DNA of 64,000 nucleotides, taken from the NCBI GenBank assembly GCA_023663025.1, contig JAMPIC010000005.1:1-64000 (forward strand). The letters are read 5' to 3'. The DNA is from Prevotella sp. GTDB lineage: Bacteria > Bacillota > Clostridia > Oscillospirales > Ruminococcaceae. A program made the position numbers and the translations under genes. Shown here in pieces: positions 8,056-16,737 of this stretch (positions are counted from its first letter, which is position 1; each line of letters opens with the position of its first letter). The notes beneath the pieces are model-generated. The model saw nothing but the letters and a program-made list of their open reading frames with translations. It did no database searches and was not told the origin of the DNA.

Positions 8056-9135
8056 ATGAACAAAAACATTGCGGTTATCAAGGGCGACGGAATAGGTCCC
8101 GAAATTGTAAACGAAACTATTAAGGTTATGAACAAGGTGGGCGAGAAATTCGGTCACACGTTTAATTTTACGGACGTGCTTATGGGCGGCTGCGCTATCG
8201 ACGCCACGGGCGTTCCCCTGCCCCAGGAGACTGTCGACATCTGTCTCAAATCGGACAGCGTTCTTCTCGGCGCGGTGGGCGGTCCGAAATGGGACACTCT
8301 CCCGGGAAATCTCCGTCCCGAAGCGGGTTTGCTGGGCATCAGAGGCGCTTTAAAGCTGTTCGCCAATATCCGTCCCGCAAAGCTGCTTGCTCCCCTTGCC
8401 TCGGCTTGCCCCTTGAAAAAGGAAATCACCGATTCGGGACTTGACCTTGTTATCGTCCGCGAGCTTATCGGCGGCGCGTACTTCGGCGAGAGGAAAACCT
8501 ACACCGACGAAAAGGGCGTTAAGCACGCCAGCGATTCAATGGCGTACGCCGACTACGAGGTGGAGAGAATTTGCCGCGTGGCTTTCGATATGGCGAAAAA
8601 ACGCCGCGGCAAGGTTCATTCCGTGGACAAGGCTAACGTGCTTGATTCATCGCGTTTGTGGCGGGAGATTTCCCACAAGGTTGCCGCCGAGTACCCCGAG
8701 GTTGAGTTTAACGACATTCTTGTTGACAACTGCGCTATGCAGCTTGTGAGAAATCCCGGACAGTTCGACGTTCTTGTTACCGAAAATCTTTTCGGCGATA
8801 TTCTTTCCGACGAGGCGTCTATGATAACAGGCTCGCTGGGAATGATACCCTCCGCTTCTCTGGGCGAGACATCTCTCGGTCTGTACGAGCCTATCCACGG
8901 CTCTGCCCCCGACATTGCGGGACAGAACAAGGCTAACCCTATCGCAACGATACTTTCGGCGGCGATGATGTTCCGCTACTCGTTCGATATGGCTGCCGAG
9001 GCTGACGCTGTTGAAAACGCGGTAAATGCCGCCCTTGAAGAGGGTTACCGCACTTCCGACATAATGTCCGACGGCGCGGGACTGAAATGCGTTTCCTGCT
9101 CCGAAATGGGAGATATTATTGCGGCTAAAATATAA
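8056..9135 (+). CDS. leuB: 3-isopropylmalate dehydrogenase
   Basis: The enzyme performs NAD-dependent oxidative decarboxylation of 3-isopropylmalate to 2-oxoisocaproate and can act on 3-methylmalate in the citramalate route. It has 359 residues, the family norm. Visible motifs are GDGIGPEI at residues 10-17, substrate Arg residues in the KLFANIRPAKL region, and the metal/NAD signature NLFGDILSDEASMITGSLGM near residues 240-260. The start is set by GAAAGGATTTTTAAT before ATG 8056. A strong terminator follows. Confidence 0.95.
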   Translation: MNKNIAVIKGDGIGPEIVNETIKVMNKVGEKFGHTFNFTDVLMGGCAIDATGVPLPQETVDICLKSDSVLLGAVGGPKWDTLPGNLRPEAGLLGIRGALKLFANIRPAKLLAPLASACPLKKEITDSGLDLVIVRELIGGAYFGERKTYTDEKGVKHASDSMAYADYEVERICRVAFDMAKKRRGKVHSVDKANVLDSSRLWREISHKVAAEYPEVEFNDILVDNCAMQLVRNPGQFDVLVTENLFGDILSDEASMITGSLGMIPSASLGETSLGLYEPIHGSAPDIAGQNKANPIATILSAAMMFRYSFDMAAEADAVENAVNAALEEGYRTSDIMSDGAGLKCVSCSEMGDIIAAKI

Positions 9136-9150
9136 AGTTGATTAATAGAA

Positions 9151-9186
9151 AATTACCCGAAAAGATAATGTTCTTTTCGGGTAATT
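9151..9186. terminator. bidirectional terminator after leuB
   Basis: AATTACCCGAAAAGA pairs perfectly with TCTTTTCGGGTAATT over a six-base loop, with T-rich sequence on both sides. It serves leuB on the + strand and probably the converging membrane-protein gene. Confidence 0.85.
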
Positions 9187-9188
9187 CT

Positions 9189-9818
9189 TTATCCGTAAAC
9201 AGGTCTGTACGCAGGCATTGCCATATCAAGCAAAAGCACCGCCGCAGCAATAATTACAGCCGCCGCTCCGCAAACTTTTTTAACAGTTGATACCGCTCTT
9301 ATATTTTTTTCGGATTTGGCACGCTTGCTTGTTCCGCTCATAACCAAGCCTGTACCCAGTGCGCAGCCGACCGCCGCAAGATGAATTAACAGTATAAACA
9401 TAAAAAACATTGAGTCACCCGCGTAAGGCTCGCCGTAATCACGAACTGTCCAATTCAATAATCTAATACTGAAACGGACTTTTACAAGATATATCCAGCA
9501 AATAAAAGTCATCGGCAGCGATATAACCCAATTCAAAACCGCCTGTCCGACGGTTTCACTCAACTCCGCAAAAAATGACATAACTGCGCATAAAATAATA
9601 GCAGGAAACACCAATACAAACGCGTTCAGCGATAAAGCGGTAATAAGATAATGCGACGGCAGAAACAGCATTGCTATTGAAAAAGCTCCGAAAAAAATTT
9701 TGCCCCAACTTATTTTCGGTTTTGTTTTTGGTAAATCAGAGGGATTTTCAAAAGTTTCTTCATTAAAATTTCTTTCATTGTATGGGTCGTACACTTCTTC
9801 TTTTGTATTATTTTTCAT
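9189..9818 (-). CDS. unknown integral membrane protein
   Basis: The protein has 209 residues with a charged N-terminal tail of about 38 residues (Asn/Glu/Pro rich) and then hydrophobic segments at roughly 41-62, 64-86, 90-112, 130-155 and 185-203. No enzyme motif was recognised. It lies between leuB and the transposon and may be ordinary core sequence. Topology suggests a small bundle of four or five helices; the role is unknown. Confidence 0.6.
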   Translation of the reverse strand: MKNNTKEEVYDPYNERNFNEETFENPSDLPKTKPKISWGKIFFGAFSIAMLFLPSHYLITALSLNAFVLVFPAIILCAVMSFFAELSETVGQAVLNWVISLPMTFICWIYLVKVRFSIRLLNWTVRDYGEPYAGDSMFFMFILLIHLAAVGCALGTGLVMSGTSKRAKSEKNIRAVSTVKKVCGAAAVIIAAAVLLLDMAMPAYRPVYG

Positions 9819-9969
9819 AAATTATATTCAGTCACCGCACTGTATTACACGTTGAAATGCCTAAATAACAGCATTATCAACGCATAATACACTTTTGTGT
9901 GTGCGGAACGTTCCTCCTTCTTAAAAATCTCTGTTATGCACAAAAGAGCATAATTAAAACTGTACAATA

Positions 9970-10398
9970 TTACGTCTTGTTAATCTGAATAAGCCGTTCT
10001 CGCAGCCGTTTAACCTCTGCACGAAGTTCTTCAAGCTCTACGAGCTGGGCGACAAGGTTCTCCTTATCCTTTTTAAGCTGCGCATTTTCGGCTCGGTATT
10101 TAGCGATTTGAGCCTCATATTCAGCCTTAACGTCCCTTTTAATGACCGTAAAATCTTTGTTTGGAGACGAGCGACAGCCTGTTCTTAGCTTTAAAATACG
10201 CTCCCTAACAGCGGGAATAGCGTACAGTGTGGAACGGCTTACCCCGCTTTCAATCTCCACTGACTTGAAATTGATTTCCTTTTTACGCCTGTAGAGCCTG
10301 TCTATGGCTTCATTAGCCTTTGCGGTATTCTCCGCACGGCTTTTCTCTCCTTAGGCTTTGAGCCCCGCCAATTGCGATTCGGGCACTTTACGTTTCAT
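9970..10398 (-). pseudogene. tnpC-like (DUF6262-type) gene with an in-frame stop
   Basis: TnpC proteins of Tn554-type elements are small coiled-coil DNA-binding accessory factors. From the ATG at 10398 the frame reads MKRKVPESQLAGLKA, then TAA (10351-10353), then continues in the same frame as GEKSRAENTAKANEAIDRLY through to 9970. An HTH-like stretch (SGVSRSTLYAIPAVRERIL) is followed by a long Lys/Glu/Leu coiled coil. Only the stop at codon 16 interrupts an otherwise normal ~140-residue protein. The ATG overlaps the end of the upstream recombinase (ATGAAACGTAA). A 96-residue product could still start at 10260. Confidence 0.8.
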
Positions 10399-11932
10399 CT
10401 TTCTGCACCTCCAGACTTTCCACAAGCGGTTTTAAATACTTGTGCTTAATAAATTGTTTCTGCCATTCACGCTCCCTACCGAGAAATTTCAAGCGTTCCA
10501 TTTCCTGCTCCATAAGGTCAAGCTCGGATTTAAGTATCGGGTAAAATTTTGCCTCAGTAATGTAATTGGGACAGTTGTAAAAGAAACATCCGTCACCATC
10601 GGTACAATTACCTCTGCGAAAATCGTAAAGACACACGCTAGTAGGCAAAGGGTTAAAACTCATAGTCTGCGCCAAATCCTCAATTACATCGGCAATTTGT
10701 TCCTCTGTTTTGCCGTTGAAAAGAGAATTAAGTTTACCTTTAATTTCTTTCGCCCTAAGCCCTGCAATTTTGGAGTCGGGACTTAAAACCATATCGGCAT
10801 AAATATTCCTGACTTCCTCGCTTTTCAAGGACAGATAATGCGCTGTCATCTCAATAGAAACGTGAGAAAACTGTTTCATTATCATAGCGATAGGCACGTT
10901 TTGTTTCACCAATTCTCTGACAAAGGTTGCCCGAAATTGATGAGATTTCAACGGATAAAGATTACCTTTATTGTCGCGAATATCCCAGCGTTTGATAAAT
11001 TTAGGTAATCGACAAGATGTCCAATGTTCAATTTTACAAACGACAATAGCATTGCATTTTGAATGATTTTTGCAGAGAAATAACTCTTTTAAACCGCTTC
11101 CTTTACGCAAATCTTTGGTATATTCGCTTAACTCCACAACAGCATCACTTACAAGTTCATTGATAAAAACCTTATGAATAATCGGTTCTCCCTTTTCGGT
11201 CTTGCTAAGCTCAACCTCCATATATTCAAAACCGTCCGCATTTCTTTTCACACACCCTTCCCGCATTGACAAAACCTCATTTATTCGCAATCCAGTTTGG
11301 CTTTGAATAATTATCCCCGCTTTTGTCAAAATATCTTTTTCATCATTAATAGCGTGATAAAGAATTTTATTAAAAACATCTTCGGGAATTGGTTTTGCTC
11401 TATTTTTTTTCAATTCACTTCTTCTGTTCCATAGTTGACTTGATGTTATCCCTCTGAAAATATTGTTTTGAGGAACATTCCAACCCTTTATTTGTCCTGT
11501 TTTTACCAAATCTTCAACAACATAAGAACACGCATATCCTGCACTTGATGATAATTTTTTAACATCTTTAAGCCATATATTAAACTCTAAAAAGTCATTT
11601 TGAGTAATATTAGAAAAATTATTAATTTTATTCAATAAACAGTATTCAATAAAATTAGGAAAGCTGCTATTTATGTAATCTCTTACAGTTCTCGATTTAA
11701 CTATTCCTAACTTGTAATACGCATATTGCTTTACAGTAAATTTCATATCGTCATTTTTAATATACTCAAATCGCAAATACTTATGAGCTTCAATGGTTGT
11801 CTTTTTGGTAATAAACGGTCTTAAATCCCATATATCATCAGTAAACCGTGAATTTCCAATCATAACATTGTTGTAATCAACATCATCGGTTATCGGAACA
11901 AGACTTTCCGCAAGAGCATAATCAGCCGCCAT
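10388..11932 (-). CDS. tyrosine recombinase, third of the trio
   Basis: This 514-residue site-specific recombinase has the catalytic set Arg in QTGLRINEVLSM, His-x-x-Arg in SHQFRATFV, His in QFSHVSIEMTAHYLSL and Tyr in the same segment. A Cys-rich C-terminal module (CLYDFRRGNCTDGDGCFFYN then CPNY) resembles a zinc knuckle and precedes a charged helical tail, as in TnpB-like transposon recombinases. It appears intact. Its ATG lies 11 bases inside the ancestral end of the preceding tnpB frame, suggesting translational coupling. Confidence 0.85.
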   Translation of the reverse strand: MAADYALAESLVPITDDVDYNNVMIGNSRFTDDIWDLRPFITKKTTIEAHKYLRFEYIKNDDMKFTVKQYAYYKLGIVKSRTVRDYINSSFPNFIEYCLLNKINNFSNITQNDFLEFNIWLKDVKKLSSSAGYACSYVVEDLVKTGQIKGWNVPQNNIFRGITSSQLWNRRSELKKNRAKPIPEDVFNKILYHAINDEKDILTKAGIIIQSQTGLRINEVLSMREGCVKRNADGFEYMEVELSKTEKGEPIIHKVFINELVSDAVVELSEYTKDLRKGSGLKELFLCKNHSKCNAIVVCKIEHWTSCRLPKFIKRWDIRDNKGNLYPLKSHQFRATFVRELVKQNVPIAMIMKQFSHVSIEMTAHYLSLKSEEVRNIYADMVLSPDSKIAGLRAKEIKGKLNSLFNGKTEEQIADVIEDLAQTMSFNPLPTSVCLYDFRRGNCTDGDGCFFYNCPNYITEAKFYPILKSELDLMEQEMERLKFLGREREWQKQFIKHKYLKPLVESLEVQKDET

Positions 11933-13361
11933 TTTTCAACGCCTCCAATCTTTCAATAATGATTTTCAGCGTTTCAATTGTCGGAAGAAAATGCTCTTTG
12001 TAATGCTCACCGTAAATCTCTCCCTGTTCAACCTGAAATTCTAATTCCGCAAGGTGACGTTTATGAAATTCAAGATATTCGGGAGTAGTTATATATCTGC
12101 TGCAAGTGTAGCATTTTTGGCGTTTTAAAAGCCTGTCGCATATTTCTCCGTTTACTATCGGCTTAGTGCAATATTCGTCACATAAAGCGGCTTTAGTATC
12201 TTTATTTTCATTGAATCAAACTCTTTCGGTTTCGTTATTAAAATGAGATTTTTCAAGCTGATTAATGTTCCCGATAATGCCGATATGAGCGAAAACTTCC
12301 GCTCTGTCCTTATCTTTAACATCTGCATAAAAGCGTTTAGTTGTTGCAGGGTCTGAATGTCCTAAAACCTCCTGAATTACATTAATATTCACTCCCTTTG
12401 AAAGCATATCTGTACCTAATGTTCTTCTGAATTGATGTGTGGTTAAATGATACAAATTTCCATCACTATCGGTTACATTATTTCGCTTGATAAATGATTT
12501 GTACCAAATTTGGAATGTAATATGTTGCACTTGCATTATTTGCCCAACTTTTTCGCTGTGTAAAACTCTATGTACAAACAATAGATTTTTCAAACGTTCA
12601 TCACATTCAAACCGTAATTGTTCTGTACTCTCCAAAAGTTTTTGAACAGCTTCAACACACTCATAGCGAACAGGCATAGGTTTATGAAATTTCCTGTTTT
12701 TATGGTCAAACCCAAAAATCGTATATCCGCTGATTAGGTGCGGCTGAATACAATCTTTTTCTAAATTCAGCAAATCTCCAATACGCATACCCGTAGATTC
12801 GAGAATTATTATTCCGTATTTTAGATACGGATTTTCTTCTGTTTTAAGTGCCTCATTTATTTGTTTCAAAACTTCATTTGGAATAAAATCAATTTTAAGT
12901 TTTCGATTTACACCAGAATATTCATTACCCGTAAAAATTTCACTATCGGGTACGTCTTCGGGTTTATGAATTTGACACCAATGAATTATACTTTTAACAG
13001 AATCTAAAGATATTTTCCTTGTCCCATATGATAATTTTTTATCTGTCATTTCTGAAACAACAGTGTTAAGATATGACATAAACAAACATATTTGTGTATT
13101 TGTTAAATCTTTCAATGTTGTTATCTTAAATTTTATTGCATAACGATTAAAGCATTTGAATTGTGTAAAACATTTATGGATTCCATTAACCGTCATATTT
13201 TGAGTAACATAATTACCCCAAACATAGGACTTTACTGCATCTTTTATCTCCTCTCCGTTAAGTTCGGAAAAATCAAAGTGAAATTTTCTTCCATAATTCT
13301 GTGACTGCGGGTCTTTATCTTCCAAATACCAATCATCGCCCTGCGGATAGTTGAAGGTCAT
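11922..13361 (-). pseudogene. TnpB-like tyrosine recombinase interrupted by TGA
   Basis: The frame opens at 13361 (ATGA overlap with tnpA) and encodes 381 residues up to TGA at 12216-12218. This part includes the catalytic motifs GMRIGDLLNL, THQFRRTLGTD, LGHSDPATTKRFYA. Beyond the stop the same frame runs on for about 97 codons to 11922, giving a Cys-rich module (LCDEYC, GEICDR, KCYTCSRY) and a helical tail equivalent to those of the third recombinase. The read-through frame ends 11 bases inside the next ATG. The TGA therefore looks like a nonsense mutation removing the zinc-like domain, though the catalytic domain would still be made. Confidence 0.8.
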
Positions 13362-14443
13362 ACTCCGACACCTCCAATCATAACACTCTTATCCCAGTAC
13401 CGTTCAAGACTTTCCTCGATAAACGCGTCTGAGAGGTGGGTATATTTTTGAGTGGTCGAAAGATGTTCGTGACCCATAATTATTTTTATCACGCTGCTGT
13501 CAAGTCCGCTTGCCGCTAAATTGCTGCAAAATGTGTGCCGCAAATCGTGGAAATTGAAATATATTCCTGTTTCGTTGCGGACTCTTAACAGCTTTTTGTA
13601 CGCTGCGGAATAGGTAAGCTGCTTGCCCTTATTATGCTTGTTTTCATCCACAAAAATATATTCGCAGACTTCACCGAAGGACTGTCTTTCGTTCATCACG
13701 AAGTCGTCCAGCTCTTTTACAAGCGACATCGGGACATACAAATCTCTGTACTTGCCCTTTGACTTAATTCCCTGAAAAACGGCAATCGGCTGTGACATAT
13801 CTGGTATCGGTATACTTTCAATTTCAAGGTCGAGTGCCTCTTGTATACGCGCACCTGTGAGGTACAAAAGTTTGTACAGAAGCCTATCCCGCTGTTTATC
13901 AAGAGCATTAAGAACCACCGACATTTCATCATCTGTAACAAGTTTGAACTGCCGAGGACTTTCTTTAACCTTAAAAATGGACTGTTTCGTCATATTGTCA
14001 CGTTTGGCGTGGTGCAGAATGCTTTTGAACATATTGAACGGACGTTTTACGTTCTCCATAAGAATAGGATTTTCAATGTCGCTCATATACGCTTGATACT
14101 GATAAAAGCTATGCACCGTGCTGAGTATGCGGTTGATTGTGGTGTTGGTTCTTGCGCTTTCCTTGTGCAGAGCAATGATTTTTTCGGAATCATCGCCTCT
14201 GCGGAGAAAGTCCACAAAATCCAAAATCATATTGGGCGTGACTTCATCATAATTCAGACTTTTCTCCGACAAAAAGCACCAAAACGCTTTTAAATCCGAA
14301 GCGTTGGCAATGAGGGTATTTAAAGCCCTGTCCTTGCCGTACTGAAAACGAAGAAAATCGTTTACGGGTTTGACGGGTTTCATCAAGTCATCGAGCAAAA
14401 TGACTAAACTCTCTCCGTCCCTTGTTACTGTGTGAATTTCCAT
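13358..14443 (-). CDS. TnpA-like tyrosine recombinase
   Basis: The 361-residue length equals that of Tn554 TnpA. An N-terminal SAM-like core-binding domain (residues ~15-110) precedes the catalytic domain with Arg in LTGARIQEALDLE, HDLRHTFCSNLA, MGHEHLSTTQKYTHL (His and nucleophile Tyr). The gene appears intact and is first in the operon, 4 bases overlapping tnpB. It catalyses strand exchange through a 3'-phosphotyrosine link. Confidence 0.88.
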   Translation of the reverse strand: MEIHTVTRDGESLVILLDDLMKPVKPVNDFLRFQYGKDRALNTLIANASDLKAFWCFLSEKSLNYDEVTPNMILDFVDFLRRGDDSEKIIALHKESARTNTTINRILSTVHSFYQYQAYMSDIENPILMENVKRPFNMFKSILHHAKRDNMTKQSIFKVKESPRQFKLVTDDEMSVVLNALDKQRDRLLYKLLYLTGARIQEALDLEIESIPIPDMSQPIAVFQGIKSKGKYRDLYVPMSLVKELDDFVMNERQSFGEVCEYIFVDENKHNKGKQLTYSAAYKKLLRVRNETGIYFNFHDLRHTFCSNLAASGLDSSVIKIIMGHEHLSTTQKYTHLSDAFIEESLERYWDKSVMIGGVGV

Positions 14444-14838
14444 TGGTTTTTACCTCCTGACAATGTGTATATGATTTATGCGTTTGCATTATCATTTTAC
14501 ACCTTTTTGTCAGATTTTGCAAGACCTTTGGAAATGTGTTATATGTTGAATGATTTTGCTTATGTTTTAACTGTCATTTTACAAAATCAAATTCCCTCAA
14601 ATCTTTTGTACATAATGGGTTGAGACTATTCTAACGTATCATACACTGGGGGACTGAAGATAACATAAAATACCTCCGTTTATACTAATTCGCCTATCAA
14701 ACATTATAGCATAAAATAAAATTTTGTCAATAAATATTACAAAAATGTAATACCCAAAAGATACGCTCTTTTCGGGTAATTTATTTCAAGTTAAAAAAAT
14801 GTGATTTTTTTCTCTTGACATTATAGCAATCCTCCTAA
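14444..14838. other. non-coding gap between transposon and IS fragment
   Basis: This 395-base AT-rich stretch has no convincing gene. It contains the probable outer end of the transposon (14460-14640) and a hairpin at 14751-14778 (TACCCAAAAGA with TCTTTTCGGGTA, one bulged base) resembling the leuB terminator. Confidence 0.5.
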
Positions 14839-15173
14839 TTATCGCCTCAGAAAGCAAGAATAAAACCAGCCCAAGCAATCGCGAGAGGAAACAAGTTTAA
14901 AAGCCGCAGAAATCGCAGCAGACAAATCCGAAACCGTTCTTGCTTTCAGTTTGCGGAGAATAGCTTTTATTTTAGACCACATCTTCTCAATAGGGTTAAA
15001 ATCGGGACTGTACGGCGGCAAAAAATAACATTGATTTTCAGTTCCTCAATTGCCTGTTTAACAGCTTTTAAATGATGTGTACGCATATTGTCCATAACAA
15101 CTATGTCGCCCTCGTGAAGCGTCGGCGCAAGCACATTTTTTAGTAGAGCCTGTTCACATAAAACCCGCATCAA
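14839..15173 (-). pseudogene. IS630-family transposase fragment
   Basis: Two minus-strand pieces join into the C-terminal half of an IS630-type DDE transposase: HEGDIVVMDNMRTHHLKAVK (second catalytic Asp) and MPPYSPDFNPIEKMWSKIKA (third catalytic acid in NPIE). They lie in different frames. Adding one T to the six-T run near 15028 restores FLPPYSPDFNPIE, so the break is a single-base homopolymer loss. The N-terminal half is missing. Confidence 0.82.
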
Positions 15174-15179
15174 AAATCA

Positions 15180-15379
15180 TAAATGCTTGTGCTGTCTATG
15201 CAAATAATTTCGGTGCGTATTTCAATAATATTTTCTTCCTGCAATGCCCTCCAATTGCAGCTGTTTTCGATTATGTACAGTAACCCGCATAAAAAATCAT
15301 AATTTGATATTGTTGGCTTCTTCCGCAGTATCGTCATTAAATGCTCTATCCGCTCAAATTGTTCTCTTGTTAATTTCAT
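15180..15379 (-). pseudogene. IS5-family transposase N-terminal remnant
   Basis: A 69-residue frame begins MKLTREQFERIEHLMTILRK and includes YIIENSCNWRALQEE, the N-terminal (DUF4096-like) domain of IS5-group transposases. It then jumps to a short IICIDSTSI stretch, which resembles the first catalytic Asp region of the same family, so the middle is deleted. It abuts the IS630 fragment but belongs to a different family. Confidence 0.65.
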
Positions 15380-15754
15380 TTTGGTACAATATAAGCATAG
15401 TCAAAACTAATTATTTAGTAGTGGATAGATCATGCTTATTTTAGTGATATCATCAAAACCGTGTTATATCCTAAATTCGGAAAATGTGTAAAAAAGTACA
15501 CAAAAATGCTGCAAAAATGATTCAGCGGCTTGCGGTGAGTGCTGTGCTGCAAAAATGCGTATTAAATGACATCAAAAAAGTCGCAAAAAGTATGCAAAAA
15601 TGATTCATATTTTTCACATTTGATATAATGATTGAGGTGATTGTTTGAGATTTACTGAAATATGTGATTTAAACGGCTGCCCCGTGAGCAAACGCAGCAA
15701 ACGCAGCGAAACGGTTTTATACGCGGTTTACGGAAATTGTAAAAACGTATTTCG
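15380..15754. other. intergenic region with short repeats
   Basis: These 375 bases are non-coding. Three loosely spaced copies of GCAAAAATG (15510-15605) are present, with no hairpin or promoter that I can support. Confidence 0.4.
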
Positions 15755-16627
15755 TCAAAGCTGCCGCCTTTCCGCCCTAAACCGCTTGGGAGTAACCCCT
15801 TTATATTTCTTAAAACTTTTTATAAAATGACTGCAATCGGAAAAACCCGTTTCCTGACTGATATAATTAAGGTCGAAATCGGTGAAAAGGAGAAATTCCT
15901 CCGCTTTGTAAAGTCTCATTCGTTCTATGTACTGCTTGCAGCTCATGCCGTACTGCTCACGGAATTTTTTCGCAAAGCAGGAGTAGCTTAGTCCGCACTG
16001 TTCCGCAATATCCGCAACACGCAGATTTTCCGACAAAAAATCGTCGATATATTCCGTTATATTTTCAATGGCGCAGTCCTCCGTTTTGGGAATATTTCGG
16101 CTGTCAATTACCATTCCGCTGTCAAGCCACAGGCGAACGATATTCATAAGCAGCTCATATATATTTGACTGCAAAACAAGGTCCCTGCCGTATTTGTAAC
16201 CGGTAAATTCCGACAGGCACGTCGTCCATATTCTTTCACATTCAAGCCTTTCGGATTCTTTTTTGTCAAAGAGAATTTTCATTCCGATTTTTTCGGCGTA
16301 CTGAAAAATACCGCTCAGCTTCGGGGCGTACGCGGGGGTAAGATTGAACCTGTTTATATCAAATTTCAGCACGGCGTATCTGGGAAAATTTCCGTCCGCG
16401 GAATATATTGAATGTACCGCGGAGGGGTGAAAAATTATCGTTTCCCCCTTATTAAGGGTGTAGGAAACGTCGCCGCAGCGCATTTCCGCGCAGCCGTCAA
16501 GCATATGGATAAATTCCGCGAAATAATGCCAGTGGGGCTTTACCGGGAATTTTTCATTTTTCGCGTCGAAAACAAAGCACTCTATGGGAGTGTTCAGCGC
16601 GTCGCTTTTTTCAAAAAGTCCGCTCAT
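15755..16627 (-). CDS. AraC-family regulator with cupin sensor
   Basis: The 290-residue protein has an N-terminal cupin-like effector domain (PHWHYFAEFIHMLDGCAEMR around residues 25-45, then a HPSAVHSI segment) and a C-terminal double HTH (RVADIAEQCGLSYSCFAKKF and LNYISQETGFSDCSHFIKSF). ATG 16627 is chosen over an upstream frame opening because GAGGTGATATT precedes it. It is divergent from the ABC transporter-led gene set and probably senses a sugar and controls that operon; this is inferred from position. Confidence 0.85.
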   Translation of the reverse strand: MSGLFEKSDALNTPIECFVFDAKNEKFPVKPHWHYFAEFIHMLDGCAEMRCGDVSYTLNKGETIIFHPSAVHSIYSADGNFPRYAVLKFDINRFNLTPAYAPKLSGIFQYAEKIGMKILFDKKESERLECERIWTTCLSEFTGYKYGRDLVLQSNIYELLMNIVRLWLDSGMVIDSRNIPKTEDCAIENITEYIDDFLSENLRVADIAEQCGLSYSCFAKKFREQYGMSCKQYIERMRLYKAEEFLLFTDFDLNYISQETGFSDCSHFIKSFKKYKGVTPKRFRAERRQL

Positions 16628-16737
16628 AATATCACCTCGGAAATAGATTTTTACAATTTTTTCTGTATAAATATTATAGCACATTTCGGAATAAAATGCT
16701 ATACTTAATTGTAAATTTCACAATTTCGGAGAAAAAT

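Larger units (their letters stand above)
9970..14443 (-). mobile_element. decayed Tn554/RIT-type transposon
   Basis: Four genes are packed head-to-tail on the minus strand with overlaps of 4, 11 and 11 bases: a 361-residue tyrosine recombinase, a second one, a third one and a tnpC-like small gene. This is the arrangement of Tn554 relatives and of recombinase-in-trio elements, which carry little cargo. Two genes contain in-frame stops (12216-12218 and 10351-10353). The true ends are not certain. CAACGCATAATACAC near 9880-9897 and a related sequence near 14460-14490 on the other strand could be terminal repeats, but the match is weak. Confidence 0.8.

Noticed and set aside
9151..14778. Matching hairpins at 9151-9186 and 14751-14778 as transposon ends
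   Set aside because: Both are terminator-like stems with T-rich flanks, the left one belongs to leuB, and the 209-residue gene lies between it and the transposon.
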